Position numbers and translations under genes: made by a program | Assembly: GCA_020073005.1 (NCBI GenBank) | Contig: JAIQFX010000022.1 | Span: forward strand, 1 to 64,000 | Reading direction: 5' to 3' | Origin: Terriglobia bacterium | Lineage (GTDB): Bacteria; Acidobacteriota; Vicinamibacteria; Vicinamibacterales; CAVVIG01 | DNA length: 64,000 bases | Part shown: positions 11,606-19,757 of the stretch, piece by piece | Position numbering within the stretch: the stretch's first letter is position 1 | Layout: every line of letters starts with the position of its first letter | The notes under the pieces: generated by a model | The model's input: only the letters and a program-made list of their open reading frames with translations | The model's database searches: none | Told to the model about the DNA's origin: nothing

Positions 11606-13385
11606 ATGACGAAATTAGCCTCGAGACTCGCGTTGGGCGTGGCCTGTGCGGCTCTTGCAGCGACCTCCACCGCCGTGAGCCGCGCGGAGGGGCCCGGCGC
11701 CACCGACTGGCCGAGCACCAACTACGATCAGACGGCCAACCGCTACAGCCCGCTGACCCAGATCACGAAGGCCAATGTCGCCACGCTTCAACAAGCCTGG
11801 AGCTTTCATCTCAAGCCTGCCGGCTTTACCGGGCCGATGCGGGAAGACGAAGCCATTCCGATCGTGATCGGCAACACGATGTATCTCGCGTCGCCCTATG
11901 GCGACGTCATCGCGCTGGACGCCACGACCGGCGCGGAGAAGTGGAGATTTCACCTTCCCAACAATGAGATGCCGTCGAAGCGCGGCGCCGCTCAAGACGC
12001 CCGAGGTCATGCAGACCGGGACGAACGTGGCCTACTCGCTGCTGTCCTCTGCGACCATCTACAAGAATCTGATCATCACCGGCGCGGGCACCGGCGAAGG
12101 ACCGGGCGGCTCGAGTGGCGGGGCCGGGCCCGCGGGCGATACGCGCGCGTGGGACGCGCGGACCGGCAAGCTGGCGTGGACGTTCCACAGCGTGCCACGG
12201 CCGGGCGAGTTCGGCTATGACACGTGGGGCGGAGACAGCGCGAAGAACCGTTCCGGTGTCAACGTCTGGGGCTATACGTCACTCGATGCGGAGCGCGGCA
12301 TCCTTTATATGCCGCTCGGCGCGCCAAACAACGACCGCGTCGGCATCGATCGTCCCGGCAACAATCTGTTCTCCTCGTCCGTCGTCGCGGTCGACGCGAA
12401 CACCGGCAAATACCTCTGGCATTTCCAGCTCGTGCACCACGACATCTGGGACTACGACACGCAGTCGGCGCCGCTGCTCGTCGACCTGCGCCGCAACGGA
12501 CAGATCGTGCCCGCCGTCATCATCGTCAACAAAACCGGATTGATGTTCACGCTCAATCGCGTCACCGGCAAACCGATCTTCGACATCGAGGAGCGGCCGG
12601 TGCCGAAGAGCGACGTGCCCGGCGAGCAGGCGTCGCCGACGCAGCCGTTCCCGGTCAAGCCGCCACCGCTGGCGCAGAATACGATCTCCCGCAACAATCT
12701 TTACAAGGGCGAGCCGCAGCATCAGTCGTACTGCGAGCATCTGGTCGACGACAACAACATGAAGCTCGGCGGGCCGTACATGCCGATCGCCTTCAACCAG
12801 TACAGCATTTCCCCGCCGGGTCCGGCGGGCGGGATCAACTTCTGGGGACCGTCGTACGATCCCGAGCTGCATCTGTTCGTGTCGAACACCAGCAATATCT
12901 TCCAGCCGATGCGCATCGTGCAGCGGCCGGACGGCAGCTACGCCAATTCCGGGCCGCTCGCCGGCACGCGCCGCTTCGGCGATCCCGACCGGAAACTGCT
13001 CTGCGGGCCGACGCCGTGGGGCGAGCTCGTCGCCGTGAATATGGATACTGGCGACATCGTCTATCACAGGACGCTCGGCGTCTCCGACGCGCTGACGCCG
13101 GGAATGCAGGACACCGGCCGTCCGAGTTCCGGCGGCGTCATCCTCACTGCCAGCGGCCTCACTTTCGTCGGCGGCACGGATGATTTCCGGTTCCGCGCCT
13201 TTGCGACCGCGACCGGCGAGAAGCTGTGGGAGATCAAGCTGCCGTCATCGGTTGAGACGACGCCGATCACCTACCAAGGCGCCGATGGCCGGCAATTCGT
13301 CACCGTGGTGAGTACGGGCGGCGGGCTCACGGGGTCGCAGGTCACCAATGACGCGATCATCGCGTTCGCCTTGCCGAAAAAATAA
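11606..13385 (+). CDS. PQQ-dependent alcohol dehydrogenase-like quinoprotein, broken by an internal deletion/frameshift
   Basis: The ATG at 11606 opens a protein with signal peptide (to about SRAEG) and an N-terminal quinoprotein start (DWPSTNYDQTANRYSPL, then VIALDATTGAEKWRF). This frame runs to about 11986 (NNEMPSKRG). The rest of the propeller is in another frame from about 11985: LKTPEVMQTGTNVAYS, GDTRAWDARTGKLAW, DTGKYLWHFQLVHHDIWDYD-like blades and a normal end at 13385. Between the two halves the family usually has a further blade segment, estimated at a few tens of residues, which is absent. All later blades, including the W-docking motifs, look intact. It is either a pseudogene or an assembly joint; the intended product is a periplasmic PQQ dehydrogenase. 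Confidence 0.75.
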
Positions 13386-13422
13386 AACACTACTTCACAC
13401 GAACACACTTGTTGGAGGGACT

Positions 13423-14286
13423 ATGTGCGATCAGGATCAATACGAAAAGGATCGGCTCGAGTACGACGCGCGTGGACTGGTGACGCGACGCCAGTTCGGC
13501 GTACTGCTGGGCGCGGGCATCGCGATGATGCTGCCCGGGGTGGTGAACGCCGTCACGGTCACTGACGGTGAGGTGACCATCAAGACCGCTGACGGCACGT
13601 GCGACGCGTACTTCGTCCACCCGGCGAGCGGCACGGCGCCGGGCGTCCTCCTCTGGCCGGACATCTTCGGCCTCCGGCCCGCGATGCGCACGATGGGCAA
13701 ACGCCTCGCCGAGTCGGGCTACTCGGTGCTCGTCGTCAATCCGTTCTATCGCGTGAAGAAAGCGCCGACCGCCGATCAGGGCGCCGCGACGCCGATTCAG
13801 TCGCTCATGCCGCTCGCGGGCGCGCTGAACGCGACGACGCACACGACGGACGCGAAGGCGTTCATCGCGTGGCTCGATCAACAGCCGTCGGTCGCGAAGA
13901 ACAGGAAGATGGGCACGCAGGGCTACTGCATGGGCGGACCGATCGCGTTCCGCACGGCGGCCGCGGTCCCGGATCGCGTCGGCGCCATCGCGTCGTTCCA
14001 CGGCGGCGGGCTCGTCACGCCGAACCCGGACAGCCCGCACCTGATGGCCGCGAAGACGAAGGCGCAGCTCCTCATCGCCATCGCCGCGAACGACGATCAG
14101 CGCGCGCCGACCGACAAGACGGTGTTGAAGGAGACGTTCGAGAAAGCGAACCTGCCGGCCGAGATCGAGGTCTACACCGGCGCCGCGCACGGCTGGTGCC
14201 CGCCCGACTCCGGCGTCTACAACGAGCCGCAGGCCGAGAAAGCGTGGGCCCGGCTGCTCGCGTTGTACGGAAAGGCGCTGGCGTGA
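13423..14286 (+). CDS. dienelactone hydrolase-family protein, Tat-type leader
   Basis: 287 residues. ATG 13423 follows a perfect GGAGGGA site (13414-13420). The leader has TRRQFGVLLG and a hydrophobic stretch, so Tat export is likely. The alpha/beta hydrolase core has the DLH nucleophile motif GYCMGGP with Cys169 as nucleophile, Asp in NDDQRAP (224-225) and His256 in AAHGW: a complete Cys-Asp-His triad. DLH enzymes open dienelactone and related lactones; exported homologues have unknown substrates. It begins 37 bp after the quinoprotein stop and could be co-transcribed with it. Confidence 0.88.
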   Translation: MCDQDQYEKDRLEYDARGLVTRRQFGVLLGAGIAMMLPGVVNAVTVTDGEVTIKTADGTCDAYFVHPASGTAPGVLLWPDIFGLRPAMRTMGKRLAESGYSVLVVNPFYRVKKAPTADQGAATPIQSLMPLAGALNATTHTTDAKAFIAWLDQQPSVAKNRKMGTQGYCMGGPIAFRTAAAVPDRVGAIASFHGGGLVTPNPDSPHLMAAKTKAQLLIAIAANDDQRAPTDKTVLKETFEKANLPAEIEVYTGAAHGWCPPDSGVYNEPQAEKAWARLLALYGKALA

Positions 14287-14318
14287 TTTGACGGAGCGCG
14301 GCGTGCCGGCCGAGGAGG

Positions 14319-14536
14319 CTACTTGGCCGGCAGCCGCGCGACCGATCGCCGGTGCCGAGGGTCATCCAGCATCAAATCCAGCAGGTCGAGCCCGCGGTAG
14401 AACGCGGCCTGGGCGATCTCTGGATTCTTCGTTGACCACCGGATCGCCCGGCTGATCTCGTCCCGACGTTTCCGAATTGCTCGGCGAGCGAGAGTTCCTG
14501 CCAGCGAGCGGCGTCACGATGCAGGCGCTCGGTCAT
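14319..14536 (-). pseudogene. about 72-codon protein, frameshifted (partner of the DUF5674-type gene)
   Basis: From ATG 14536 the frame reads MTERLHRDAARWQELSLAEQ and then degrades. Dropping one base near 14470 restores EISRAIRWSTKNPE followed by FYRGLDLLDLMLDDPRHRR and a stop at 14319-14321. The restored protein resembles small helical proteins that sit next to DUF5674 genes in many bacteria. The missing base lies where GNVGT should continue as EISR. The start overlaps the stop of the upstream gene by ATGA. Function unknown; a toxin-antitoxin-like pair has been suspected from the arrangement only. Confidence 0.5.
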
Positions 14537-14648
14537 CGGCGCACCACACGCGCGACGAAGCCGGCAATGGCTGCGCGGGTTGCGGAATCATCAGGTCCGC
14601 GTCCAGCAGCAGAATGCCGCGCTTGAGATCGACAACACCTTTGATCAT
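14533..14648 (-). pseudogene. DUF5674-like gene remnant with internal deletion
   Basis: The frame from ATG 14648 reads MIKGVVDLKRGILLLDADL, which matches the second strand-helix part of DUF5674 proteins. The preceding bases give AAQRFGD but hit an in-frame stop, so the N-terminus is also damaged. A second frame supplies the family's C-terminus: DDSATRAAIAGFVARVVRR, stop at 14533-14535. The part between (normally an acidic loop, a tryptophan motif and an INxRPSxGNRS-type strand) is gone. So both ends are kept while the middle is lost. The family assignment is from memory of its sequence pattern. Confidence 0.5.
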
Positions 14649-14901
14649 GTCGCCGAACCGCTGCGCCGCTCATCGACTCCTGAGCATTCTGTGCGAACAC
14701 TCGGCGACAAAAGGAGTTCGCCGACATCGATTGGACGGGACTGAAGCGACACGACGACGGTTCAGAATTCAAGAGGATGAGGATCACCCAAAAGCAACTC
14801 TGCCATCCCGCACCCAATGATGGCTATTGCAGCGGGCAATAGGGCCAGACGCTGTCGCTAACATCACTGCGGAACAAAGACCGCGACTAGAATCTACAAC
14901 T

Positions 14902-15798
14902 ATGCTGACGCGCATCATCGTCGCTGCGCTCGTGCTCGCGGGTGGGCCGCTGCTCCTCGGATCGCCGCAGTCCGATCGCAATGCTGCCGACAAGAAATGG
15001 ACTGTGAGCCGCACGCCCGATGGTCACCCCGACCTTGACGGGATGTGGACCAACTACGACTCCACACCATTCGAGCGCCTCGGCCCCGACGAACAATTTC
15101 CCCGCGACCTGGCCGTAAGCACCGCCGACTGGCTCGTGCAGGACAGTCCGAAGACTCCGCGGCGACCTTCGATGGTGATCGATCCGCCAAACGGGAGAGT
15201 TCCGCTCAAGCCAGAAGCGATTGCGGCGAAAGACGCGATGCTCGCGCAGCCGTCATCCTCGCTCGAACACTACGGGCCATGGGAACGCTGCATCACGCGC
15301 GGCGTGCCTGCGTCGATGATGCCGAGCGCGTACAACAACGGCCATCAGATCGTGCAGACGCGGGACTACATCGTCTTTCACTCCGAGATGATTCACGAGG
15401 CGCGCGTGATTCCGCTGGATGGCCGGCCGCATCCCGGCCCTGACGTCAGGTCGTGGAACGGTGATTCAGTCGGTCACTGGGAGGGCGATACGCTCGTCGT
15501 GGACACGACCAACTTCAACGGAAAAGGCTGGATTGCGACGCATGCGGCTGCAGGGTGGCTTCGAGGCATTCGCCAAAGCCAGGCCTGTCACACGATCGAG
15601 CGTCTCACACGTGTGGACGCGAACACGATCCGGTACGAAGCGACGATTGACGATCCGAACGTGTACACGAGGCCGTGGACCGTGGCGTTTCCGCTGAACA
15701 AGGACGAGCCGTACCGGATTTACGAATACGCCTGCCACGAAGGCAACCACGCGCTGGAGAACATGCTGCGCCTGGGCGACCGGCAGAATCAGCGCTGA
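14902..15798 (+). CDS. exported protein of unknown function
   Basis: 298 residues from ATG 14902, chosen because it places a clean signal peptide at the start (LTRIIVAALVLAGG, cut near GSPQS); a longer frame begins 75 bases earlier without such a signal. The mature protein contains the pattern RTPDGHPDLDGMW and, further on, HWEGDTLVVDTTNFN and LTRVDANTIRYEATIDDP, typical of a large family of exported proteins of unknown function found in Acidobacteriota, often in many paralogues. No catalytic motif is recognised. It converges on the trypsin-fold gene, the stops lying 4 bp apart. Confidence 0.75.
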   Translation: MLTRIIVAALVLAGGPLLLGSPQSDRNAADKKWTVSRTPDGHPDLDGMWTNYDSTPFERLGPDEQFPRDLAVSTADWLVQDSPKTPRRPSMVIDPPNGRVPLKPEAIAAKDAMLAQPSSSLEHYGPWERCITRGVPASMMPSAYNNGHQIVQTRDYIVFHSEMIHEARVIPLDGRPHPGPDVRSWNGDSVGHWEGDTLVVDTTNFNGKGWIATHAAAGWLRGIRQSQACHTIERLTRVDANTIRYEATIDDPNVYTRPWTVAFPLNKDEPYRIYEYACHEGNHALENMLRLGDRQNQR

Positions 15799-15802
15799 GG
15801 TT

Positions 15803-17392
15803 CTAAGGACGGTAGGTGGCGAAGTCCTGCCAGATCTGTTCGATCATTTTCGGATCGACCGTCCTGGTGTCCGGCTTTTCCGGATCCTTCTCTGAGTAGA
15901 TCACGAGCTTGACGGACTTGCAGTGCGGCCCGAGCGCCTGCGGATCGAAGACGTAGAGGCCTTCGCGAATCGCGTCGGTCTCCGACACACGCTGCGTGAG
16001 CGTGAACGGGTGAATCGGGATCACCTCGACATCCCCGCACAACGCGCGCATCCGCAAGAACCCCGGCTTGAAATGCTTGATCGCCGGCAACGCCATGCCC
16101 TGGGTATACGCCGCGCCGCGAGCGACCGTCGTCCAGAAGCCTTCTGCGAGTTTCGGCGTGACGCGAACGACGAGCACGGGCGGAACGTCCGTAAAGTACT
16201 CCGACCAGTCGCCGAAATCCGTGGGATCGACTTGCCTCCCCTGCTGAACATTCCTCGCCTGCTGCGTGCTCTGCCGCGAACCGCGGATCAGCACCGGCGT
16301 GAGAAACGCAACGTCGAAGCCGGACGATGACAGCTGATACGGGCTCAGGCTGCCCTGACGGCTCTTCACCGCCGCGTCGAGCGCGCCGGCGGGAAACGGG
16401 TTCAGCGGCTCCACGGGCAGATGCGTCGCGGACGGGGGCGGCGCGGTCTGCATCGTTTTCTCCGCAGACTTCACCACCTCGCAGGCATCATCAATCGGAA
16501 CGATGCGGGCGCCGCTGCGTCTTCGTTCATCCTCCTTGTCCACCACCGATGAAAGTCCAACGAGACCACCACCGGTACTGAAGACCGGTCCGCCCACGCT
16601 GCCGGGCGCAAGCCTCAAGTCGGTCGACACCTCCTTCTCTCCGCGGAGCGGCGCGCCGATCGCGACCAGCTTCTCGCCGTCTGCAATCGGCCGCGTCGAC
16701 GAGTCCGCGCAGTTCAGTGGAATCGGCCGAACCGATGCCGTGGTCGCAGGATCGATCCAGAGGACCGCGACATCGCGCGCGCGATCGGCCGCGAGGACGC
16801 GCGCCGCCACTGTGACGGACGGCGTGAGTTGCACCTCCACTGCGGTTGCGTTGCCGATGACCCGTTGGTTCGTCACGACGAGCCCCTTGGCGTCGACGAC
16901 GAATCCTGACGCGCGCGACTCTGGCGTCCAGACGGCGACGACGCTGTCCTGCCATTGCGGCAGGAGGAGCGCAGCGGCGTTGACGGTCGCAACGACGGAC
17001 GAGACCGGGGAGGATGCCGGCGCCGGCGCGGGCCCGACGTCCGCGTTCGCGGCGGTCAGCTCGAGGACGACATCGCGGCCGGCCTTGACGTCCAGCGTCT
17101 GCGTCCACTGATAGCCCTTGCCGTCGAATGCGACCGGCTCGTCCGACTCCACGGTGTAACTTCCCGGACGAAGCCTGACCTCGGCGGTGCCGTCAGACCT
17201 CGTGACGACGCGCCTGGGCGTGATCGTGGCCGGATTGTCGCTGATGAGCAGGGCGGCGCGTGGAACGGGCACCGGCGCGTGAGCGGCGTCGGTCAGCGTG
17301 ACCTTGATGTGAAGCACGCCGAGCTCCTGGCCCGAGGCGCCGGACAGGACGGCGATGAGCGTGGACAGCGTCAGTGCGCGGAACATCAACAT
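15803..17392 (-). CDS. trypsin-fold protein with replaced catalytic residues
   Basis: 529 residues. A signal peptide (about 1-22), then a carboxypeptidase-regulatory/CNA-B-like beta-sandwich (about 27-115; DGTAEVRLRPGSYTVE) and a DegP/trypsin-type domain (about 140-300). The usual His in TNxHVV is Arg177 (VTNQRVIG), the Asp is kept (Asp207 in RDVAVLWID), and the Ser of GNSGGP is Val266 (GSVGGPVF). Two of three triad residues are lost, so it should not be a protease. The C-terminal 200 residues are unknown. The start overlaps the stop of the dehydrogenase gene by one base (TGATG), so it is translationally coupled to it. Confidence 0.75.
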   Translation of the reverse strand: MLMFRALTLSTLIAVLSGASGQELGVLHIKVTLTDAAHAPVPVPRAALLISDNPATITPRRVVTRSDGTAEVRLRPGSYTVESDEPVAFDGKGYQWTQTLDVKAGRDVVLELTAANADVGPAPAPASSPVSSVVATVNAAALLLPQWQDSVVAVWTPESRASGFVVDAKGLVVTNQRVIGNATAVEVQLTPSVTVAARVLAADRARDVAVLWIDPATTASVRPIPLNCADSSTRPIADGEKLVAIGAPLRGEKEVSTDLRLAPGSVGGPVFSTGGGLVGLSSVVDKEDERRRSGARIVPIDDACEVVKSAEKTMQTAPPPSATHLPVEPLNPFPAGALDAAVKSRQGSLSPYQLSSSGFDVAFLTPVLIRGSRQSTQQARNVQQGRQVDPTDFGDWSEYFTDVPPVLVVRVTPKLAEGFWTTVARGAAYTQGMALPAIKHFKPGFLRMRALCGDVEVIPIHPFTLTQRVSETDAIREGLYVFDPQALGPHCKSVKLVIYSEKDPEKPDTRTVDPKMIEQIWQDFATYRP

Positions 17393-18246
17393 CAGTACTT
17401 ATAGAAGCCCTGCCCGCTCTTGCGGCCCATGCGGCCGGCGAGGACCATGCGCTTCAGCAGCGGCGGCGGCGCGTACGCGGGCTCGCGGAATTCCTCGAAC
17501 ATGATGTTCGCGATGTAGTACGTGGTGTCGAGGCCGACGAAATCGAGCAGCGTGAACGGCCCCATCGGATAGCCGCACCCCAGCGTCATCCCCTTGTCGA
17601 TGTCCTCGAGCGTGCCGAGGCCGTTCTCGTACGCGCGAATCGCGTCCAGCAGATACGGCACGAGCAGCCGGTTGACGATGAAGCCCGGGCGATCGGGGGC
17701 GGTGATGGGCTCCTTGCCCAGCGTCTGCGCGAACGCGAAGACGGTCTGGTACGTTTCGTCGCTCGTCGTCAGCGCGCGAATCACTTCGACCAGCTTCATC
17801 AGCGGAACCGGGTTGAAGAAGTGCAGACCGCCGAAGCGGTCGGGCCGCTTCGTCGTCGCCGCCAGCTCGGTGATACAGAGCGATGACGTGTTCGACAGGA
17901 TGATCGTGTGATCCTTGACCGCCTGCTCGACAGCCGCGTACGTCCGGCGCTTCTCGTCGAGGTTCTCGATGATCGCCTCGATGACGAGATCGCATTCCTT
18001 CAGCGCATCGACCGACGTCGTCCCCGTCAGGCGGCTCAGCGTCGCATCGCGCGCGTCGGCGGCCACTTTGCCTTTGGCGACGCCATCCTCGAGGAACTTC
18101 TTGATCCGCCCGAGGCCCTTCTGGAGGAAGGCGTCATCGACCTCGCGGACGATCGTCTTGTACCCCGCCGCCGCGCACACCTGCGCGATGCCGGACCCCA
18201 TGAGCCCGCACCCGAGTACGCCTACTGTTTTGATCTGCATAGTCAT
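17392..18246 (-). CDS. hbd: 3-hydroxybutyryl-CoA / 3-hydroxyacyl-CoA dehydrogenase
   Basis: 284 residues, the usual length. The N-terminal Rossmann fold opens with VGVLGCGLMGSGIAQVCA (GxGxxG), and the family signature follows in the second half (RPGFIVNRLLVPYLLDAIR and DKGMTLGCGYPMGPFTLLDFVGLD). Catalytic His in HFFNPVPLMKLVE is present, with Ser/Asn/Glu partners in NTSSL. It oxidises (S)-3-hydroxyacyl-CoA with NAD in fatty-acid oxidation or butyrate metabolism. Its start overlaps the stop of the upstream isocitrate/isopropylmalate-type dehydrogenase by four bases and its stop overlaps the trypsin-fold gene by one, so all three are one operon with the thiolase remnant ahead. Confidence 0.9.
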   Translation of the reverse strand: MTMQIKTVGVLGCGLMGSGIAQVCAAAGYKTIVREVDDAFLQKGLGRIKKFLEDGVAKGKVAADARDATLSRLTGTTSVDALKECDLVIEAIIENLDEKRRTYAAVEQAVKDHTIILSNTSSLCITELAATTKRPDRFGGLHFFNPVPLMKLVEVIRALTTSDETYQTVFAFAQTLGKEPITAPDRPGFIVNRLLVPYLLDAIRAYENGLGTLEDIDKGMTLGCGYPMGPFTLLDFVGLDTTYYIANIMFEEFREPAYAPPPLLKRMVLAGRMGRKSGQGFYKY

Positions 18247-19322
18247 TTCCTAATCGCCGCGGCAATCACGTCCCCTGTTTCGCGCGTGCCCAGGGTACCG
18301 CCGATCTCTCTGGTCCCCTGCCCCGCGGTGACGGCCGCCTGTACGGCTCCTTCGATCGCCGCGGCTTCGCTCGTGAGTCCGAGGTACTCGAGCATCAGCG
18401 CGGCCGAGAGCATCGCGCCCATCGGGTTCGCCACGTTCTTCCCCGCCAGCGGCGGCGCCGACCCGTGCACGGGCTCGAACATCGACGTCTTCCCCGGGTG
18501 AAGGTTGCCGGACGCGGCGAGCCCGAGTCCGCCCTGCAGCGCGGCCCCGAGGTCCGTGATGATGTCGCCGAACAGATTGTTCGTGACGATGACGTCGAAC
18601 TGCGACGGATCCTGCACCATCAGCAGCGTCAGCGCATCGATGTAGAGGTGACGCGGTTGGATGTCCGGATACCGCGGCGCCAGCTCCTTGAACACGCGCT
18701 GCCAGAGCGCGTGCCCGTGCGTCATCGCGTTGCTCTTGTCCGCCATGCAGACGCGAGATGGACGACGCTCGCCTGAAAGGCTCGCGCTGCGAGTCCGCGC
18801 GTACTCGAATGCGTGCTTCACGATGCGGTGCACGCCCTTGTACGTGTTCACCTCTTCCTGAATCGCGACCTCATCGTCGGTGCCGGCTTTGAAGCGCCCG
18901 CCGACGTTCACGTACAGGCCTTCCGTGTTCTCGCGAAAGACGACGAAGTTCACGTCGGACGGCGTTCGATCCTTGAGCGGACACAGGCGCGCGTCGAGCA
19001 GCTTCACCGGGCGATAGTTGACGTAGAGATCGAGCTCGAAGCGCGTGCCCAGCAGGATGTCGCGCGCGTGCCGGTTGTCGGGGACGCGCGGATCGCCAAG
19101 CGCGCCGATGAACACGGCGTCGAACTCGTCGCGCAGCATCGCGTAGCCGTTCGGCGGGATCGTGACGCCGGTCTGCAGATAATGATCCGCGCTCCACGGC
19201 AGCGTCTCGATCTCGAACCGGCGGCCGAACACGTCGCCAACGGCGCGGATGACCTTCACCGCCTCGGCCGTCACGTCGACGCCGATGCCGTCGCCAGGAA
19301 TCACCGCAATCTTCAAATCCAA
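18243..19322 (-). CDS. isocitrate/isopropylmalate dehydrogenase-family enzyme
   Basis: 359 residues. IAVIPGDGIGVDVTAEA at the N-terminus, FRENTEGLYVNVGG in the middle and DIITDLGAALQGGLGLAASGNL near the C-terminus are the hallmarks of the beta-decarboxylating dehydrogenases (3-isopropylmalate, isocitrate, homoisocitrate, tartrate). The substrate loop after the first domain reads LLGTRFELDLYVNYRPVK, with the Arg residues that bind the malate part. I favour 3-isopropylmalate or a related dicarboxylate, but leave the symbol blank because there are no other leucine genes here. It is NAD(P)- and metal-dependent. It lies in the thiolase remnant-hbd operon. Confidence 0.85.
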   Translation of the reverse strand: MDLKIAVIPGDGIGVDVTAEAVKVIRAVGDVFGRRFEIETLPWSADHYLQTGVTIPPNGYAMLRDEFDAVFIGALGDPRVPDNRHARDILLGTRFELDLYVNYRPVKLLDARLCPLKDRTPSDVNFVVFRENTEGLYVNVGGRFKAGTDDEVAIQEEVNTYKGVHRIVKHAFEYARTRSASLSGERRPSRVCMADKSNAMTHGHALWQRVFKELAPRYPDIQPRHLYIDALTLLMVQDPSQFDVIVTNNLFGDIITDLGAALQGGLGLAASGNLHPGKTSMFEPVHGSAPPLAGKNVANPMGAMLSAALMLEYLGLTSEAAAIEGAVQAAVTAGQGTREIGGTLGTRETGDVIAAAIRK

Positions 19323-19334
19323 CTCCTCAACTCC

Positions 19335-19745
19335 TCACATCCTCACATCCGTTCGACAGCGAGCGCCATTCCCATTCCGCCACTGATGCACAGCGTCGCG
19401 AGGCCGCGTCGCGCCTGCCGCCGCTCGAGCTCGTGCAGCCAGCGTGACCACGATGCGCGTGCCGGTGCAGACGCGCAGGCTTTGTTGATCGTCTGCGCCG
19501 GAGCGGCATGAGGAATGCCGGCACGATGGCCGACCTGACGCGCGGGATTCGGACCGGACCCCGGCCTGCCGGCCGTGGCCGATCACGACCTCGTGAATGT
19601 CCGCGGGCTGAACACCGGCGCGCGCGATCGCCGCCGTCGCGGCGACGGCGCCGAGCTCGGCCGGATGGATGTCGCGAAACGATCCGCCGTACTTCCCGAT
19701 CGGCGTCCGCGCGGCGCCGACGATGACGACCTCACGAGCGGGCAT
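19335..19745 (-). pseudogene. thiolase (acetyl-CoA acetyltransferase) remnant
   Basis: From ATG 19745 the frame starts exactly like a thiolase: VVIVGAARTPIGKYGGSF, then ELGAVAATAAIARAG and EVVIGHGRQAG. A one-base insertion in a G run near 19558 shifts it; the corrected frame gives SGPNPARQVGHRAG and TINKACAS, the start of the active-site Cys motif. It then jumps straight to the enzyme's last 40 residues (TRIVVTL, LHELERRQARRGLATLCISGG, ALAVERM, stop 19335), again with an extra G. About two thirds of the gene is missing. It heads an operon whose next genes are intact, and a thiolase would fit beside hydroxyacyl-CoA dehydrogenase. Confidence 0.75.
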
Positions 19746-19757
19746 GAACGTTCCATT

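Larger units (their letters stand above)
14287..14901. other. 615-bp gap without an intact gene; holds two broken ORFs
   Basis: Between the dienelactone hydrolase and the next rightward gene no complete frame of more than about 95 codons reads as protein. The left half holds two decayed leftward genes described separately (14319-14536 and 14533-14648). The stretch 14650-14880 is lower in coding signal; I see no RNA gene, repeat or clear terminator in it. A promoter for the gene at 14902 must lie in the last 100 bases, but no convincing -35/-10 pair stands out. Confidence 0.5.
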
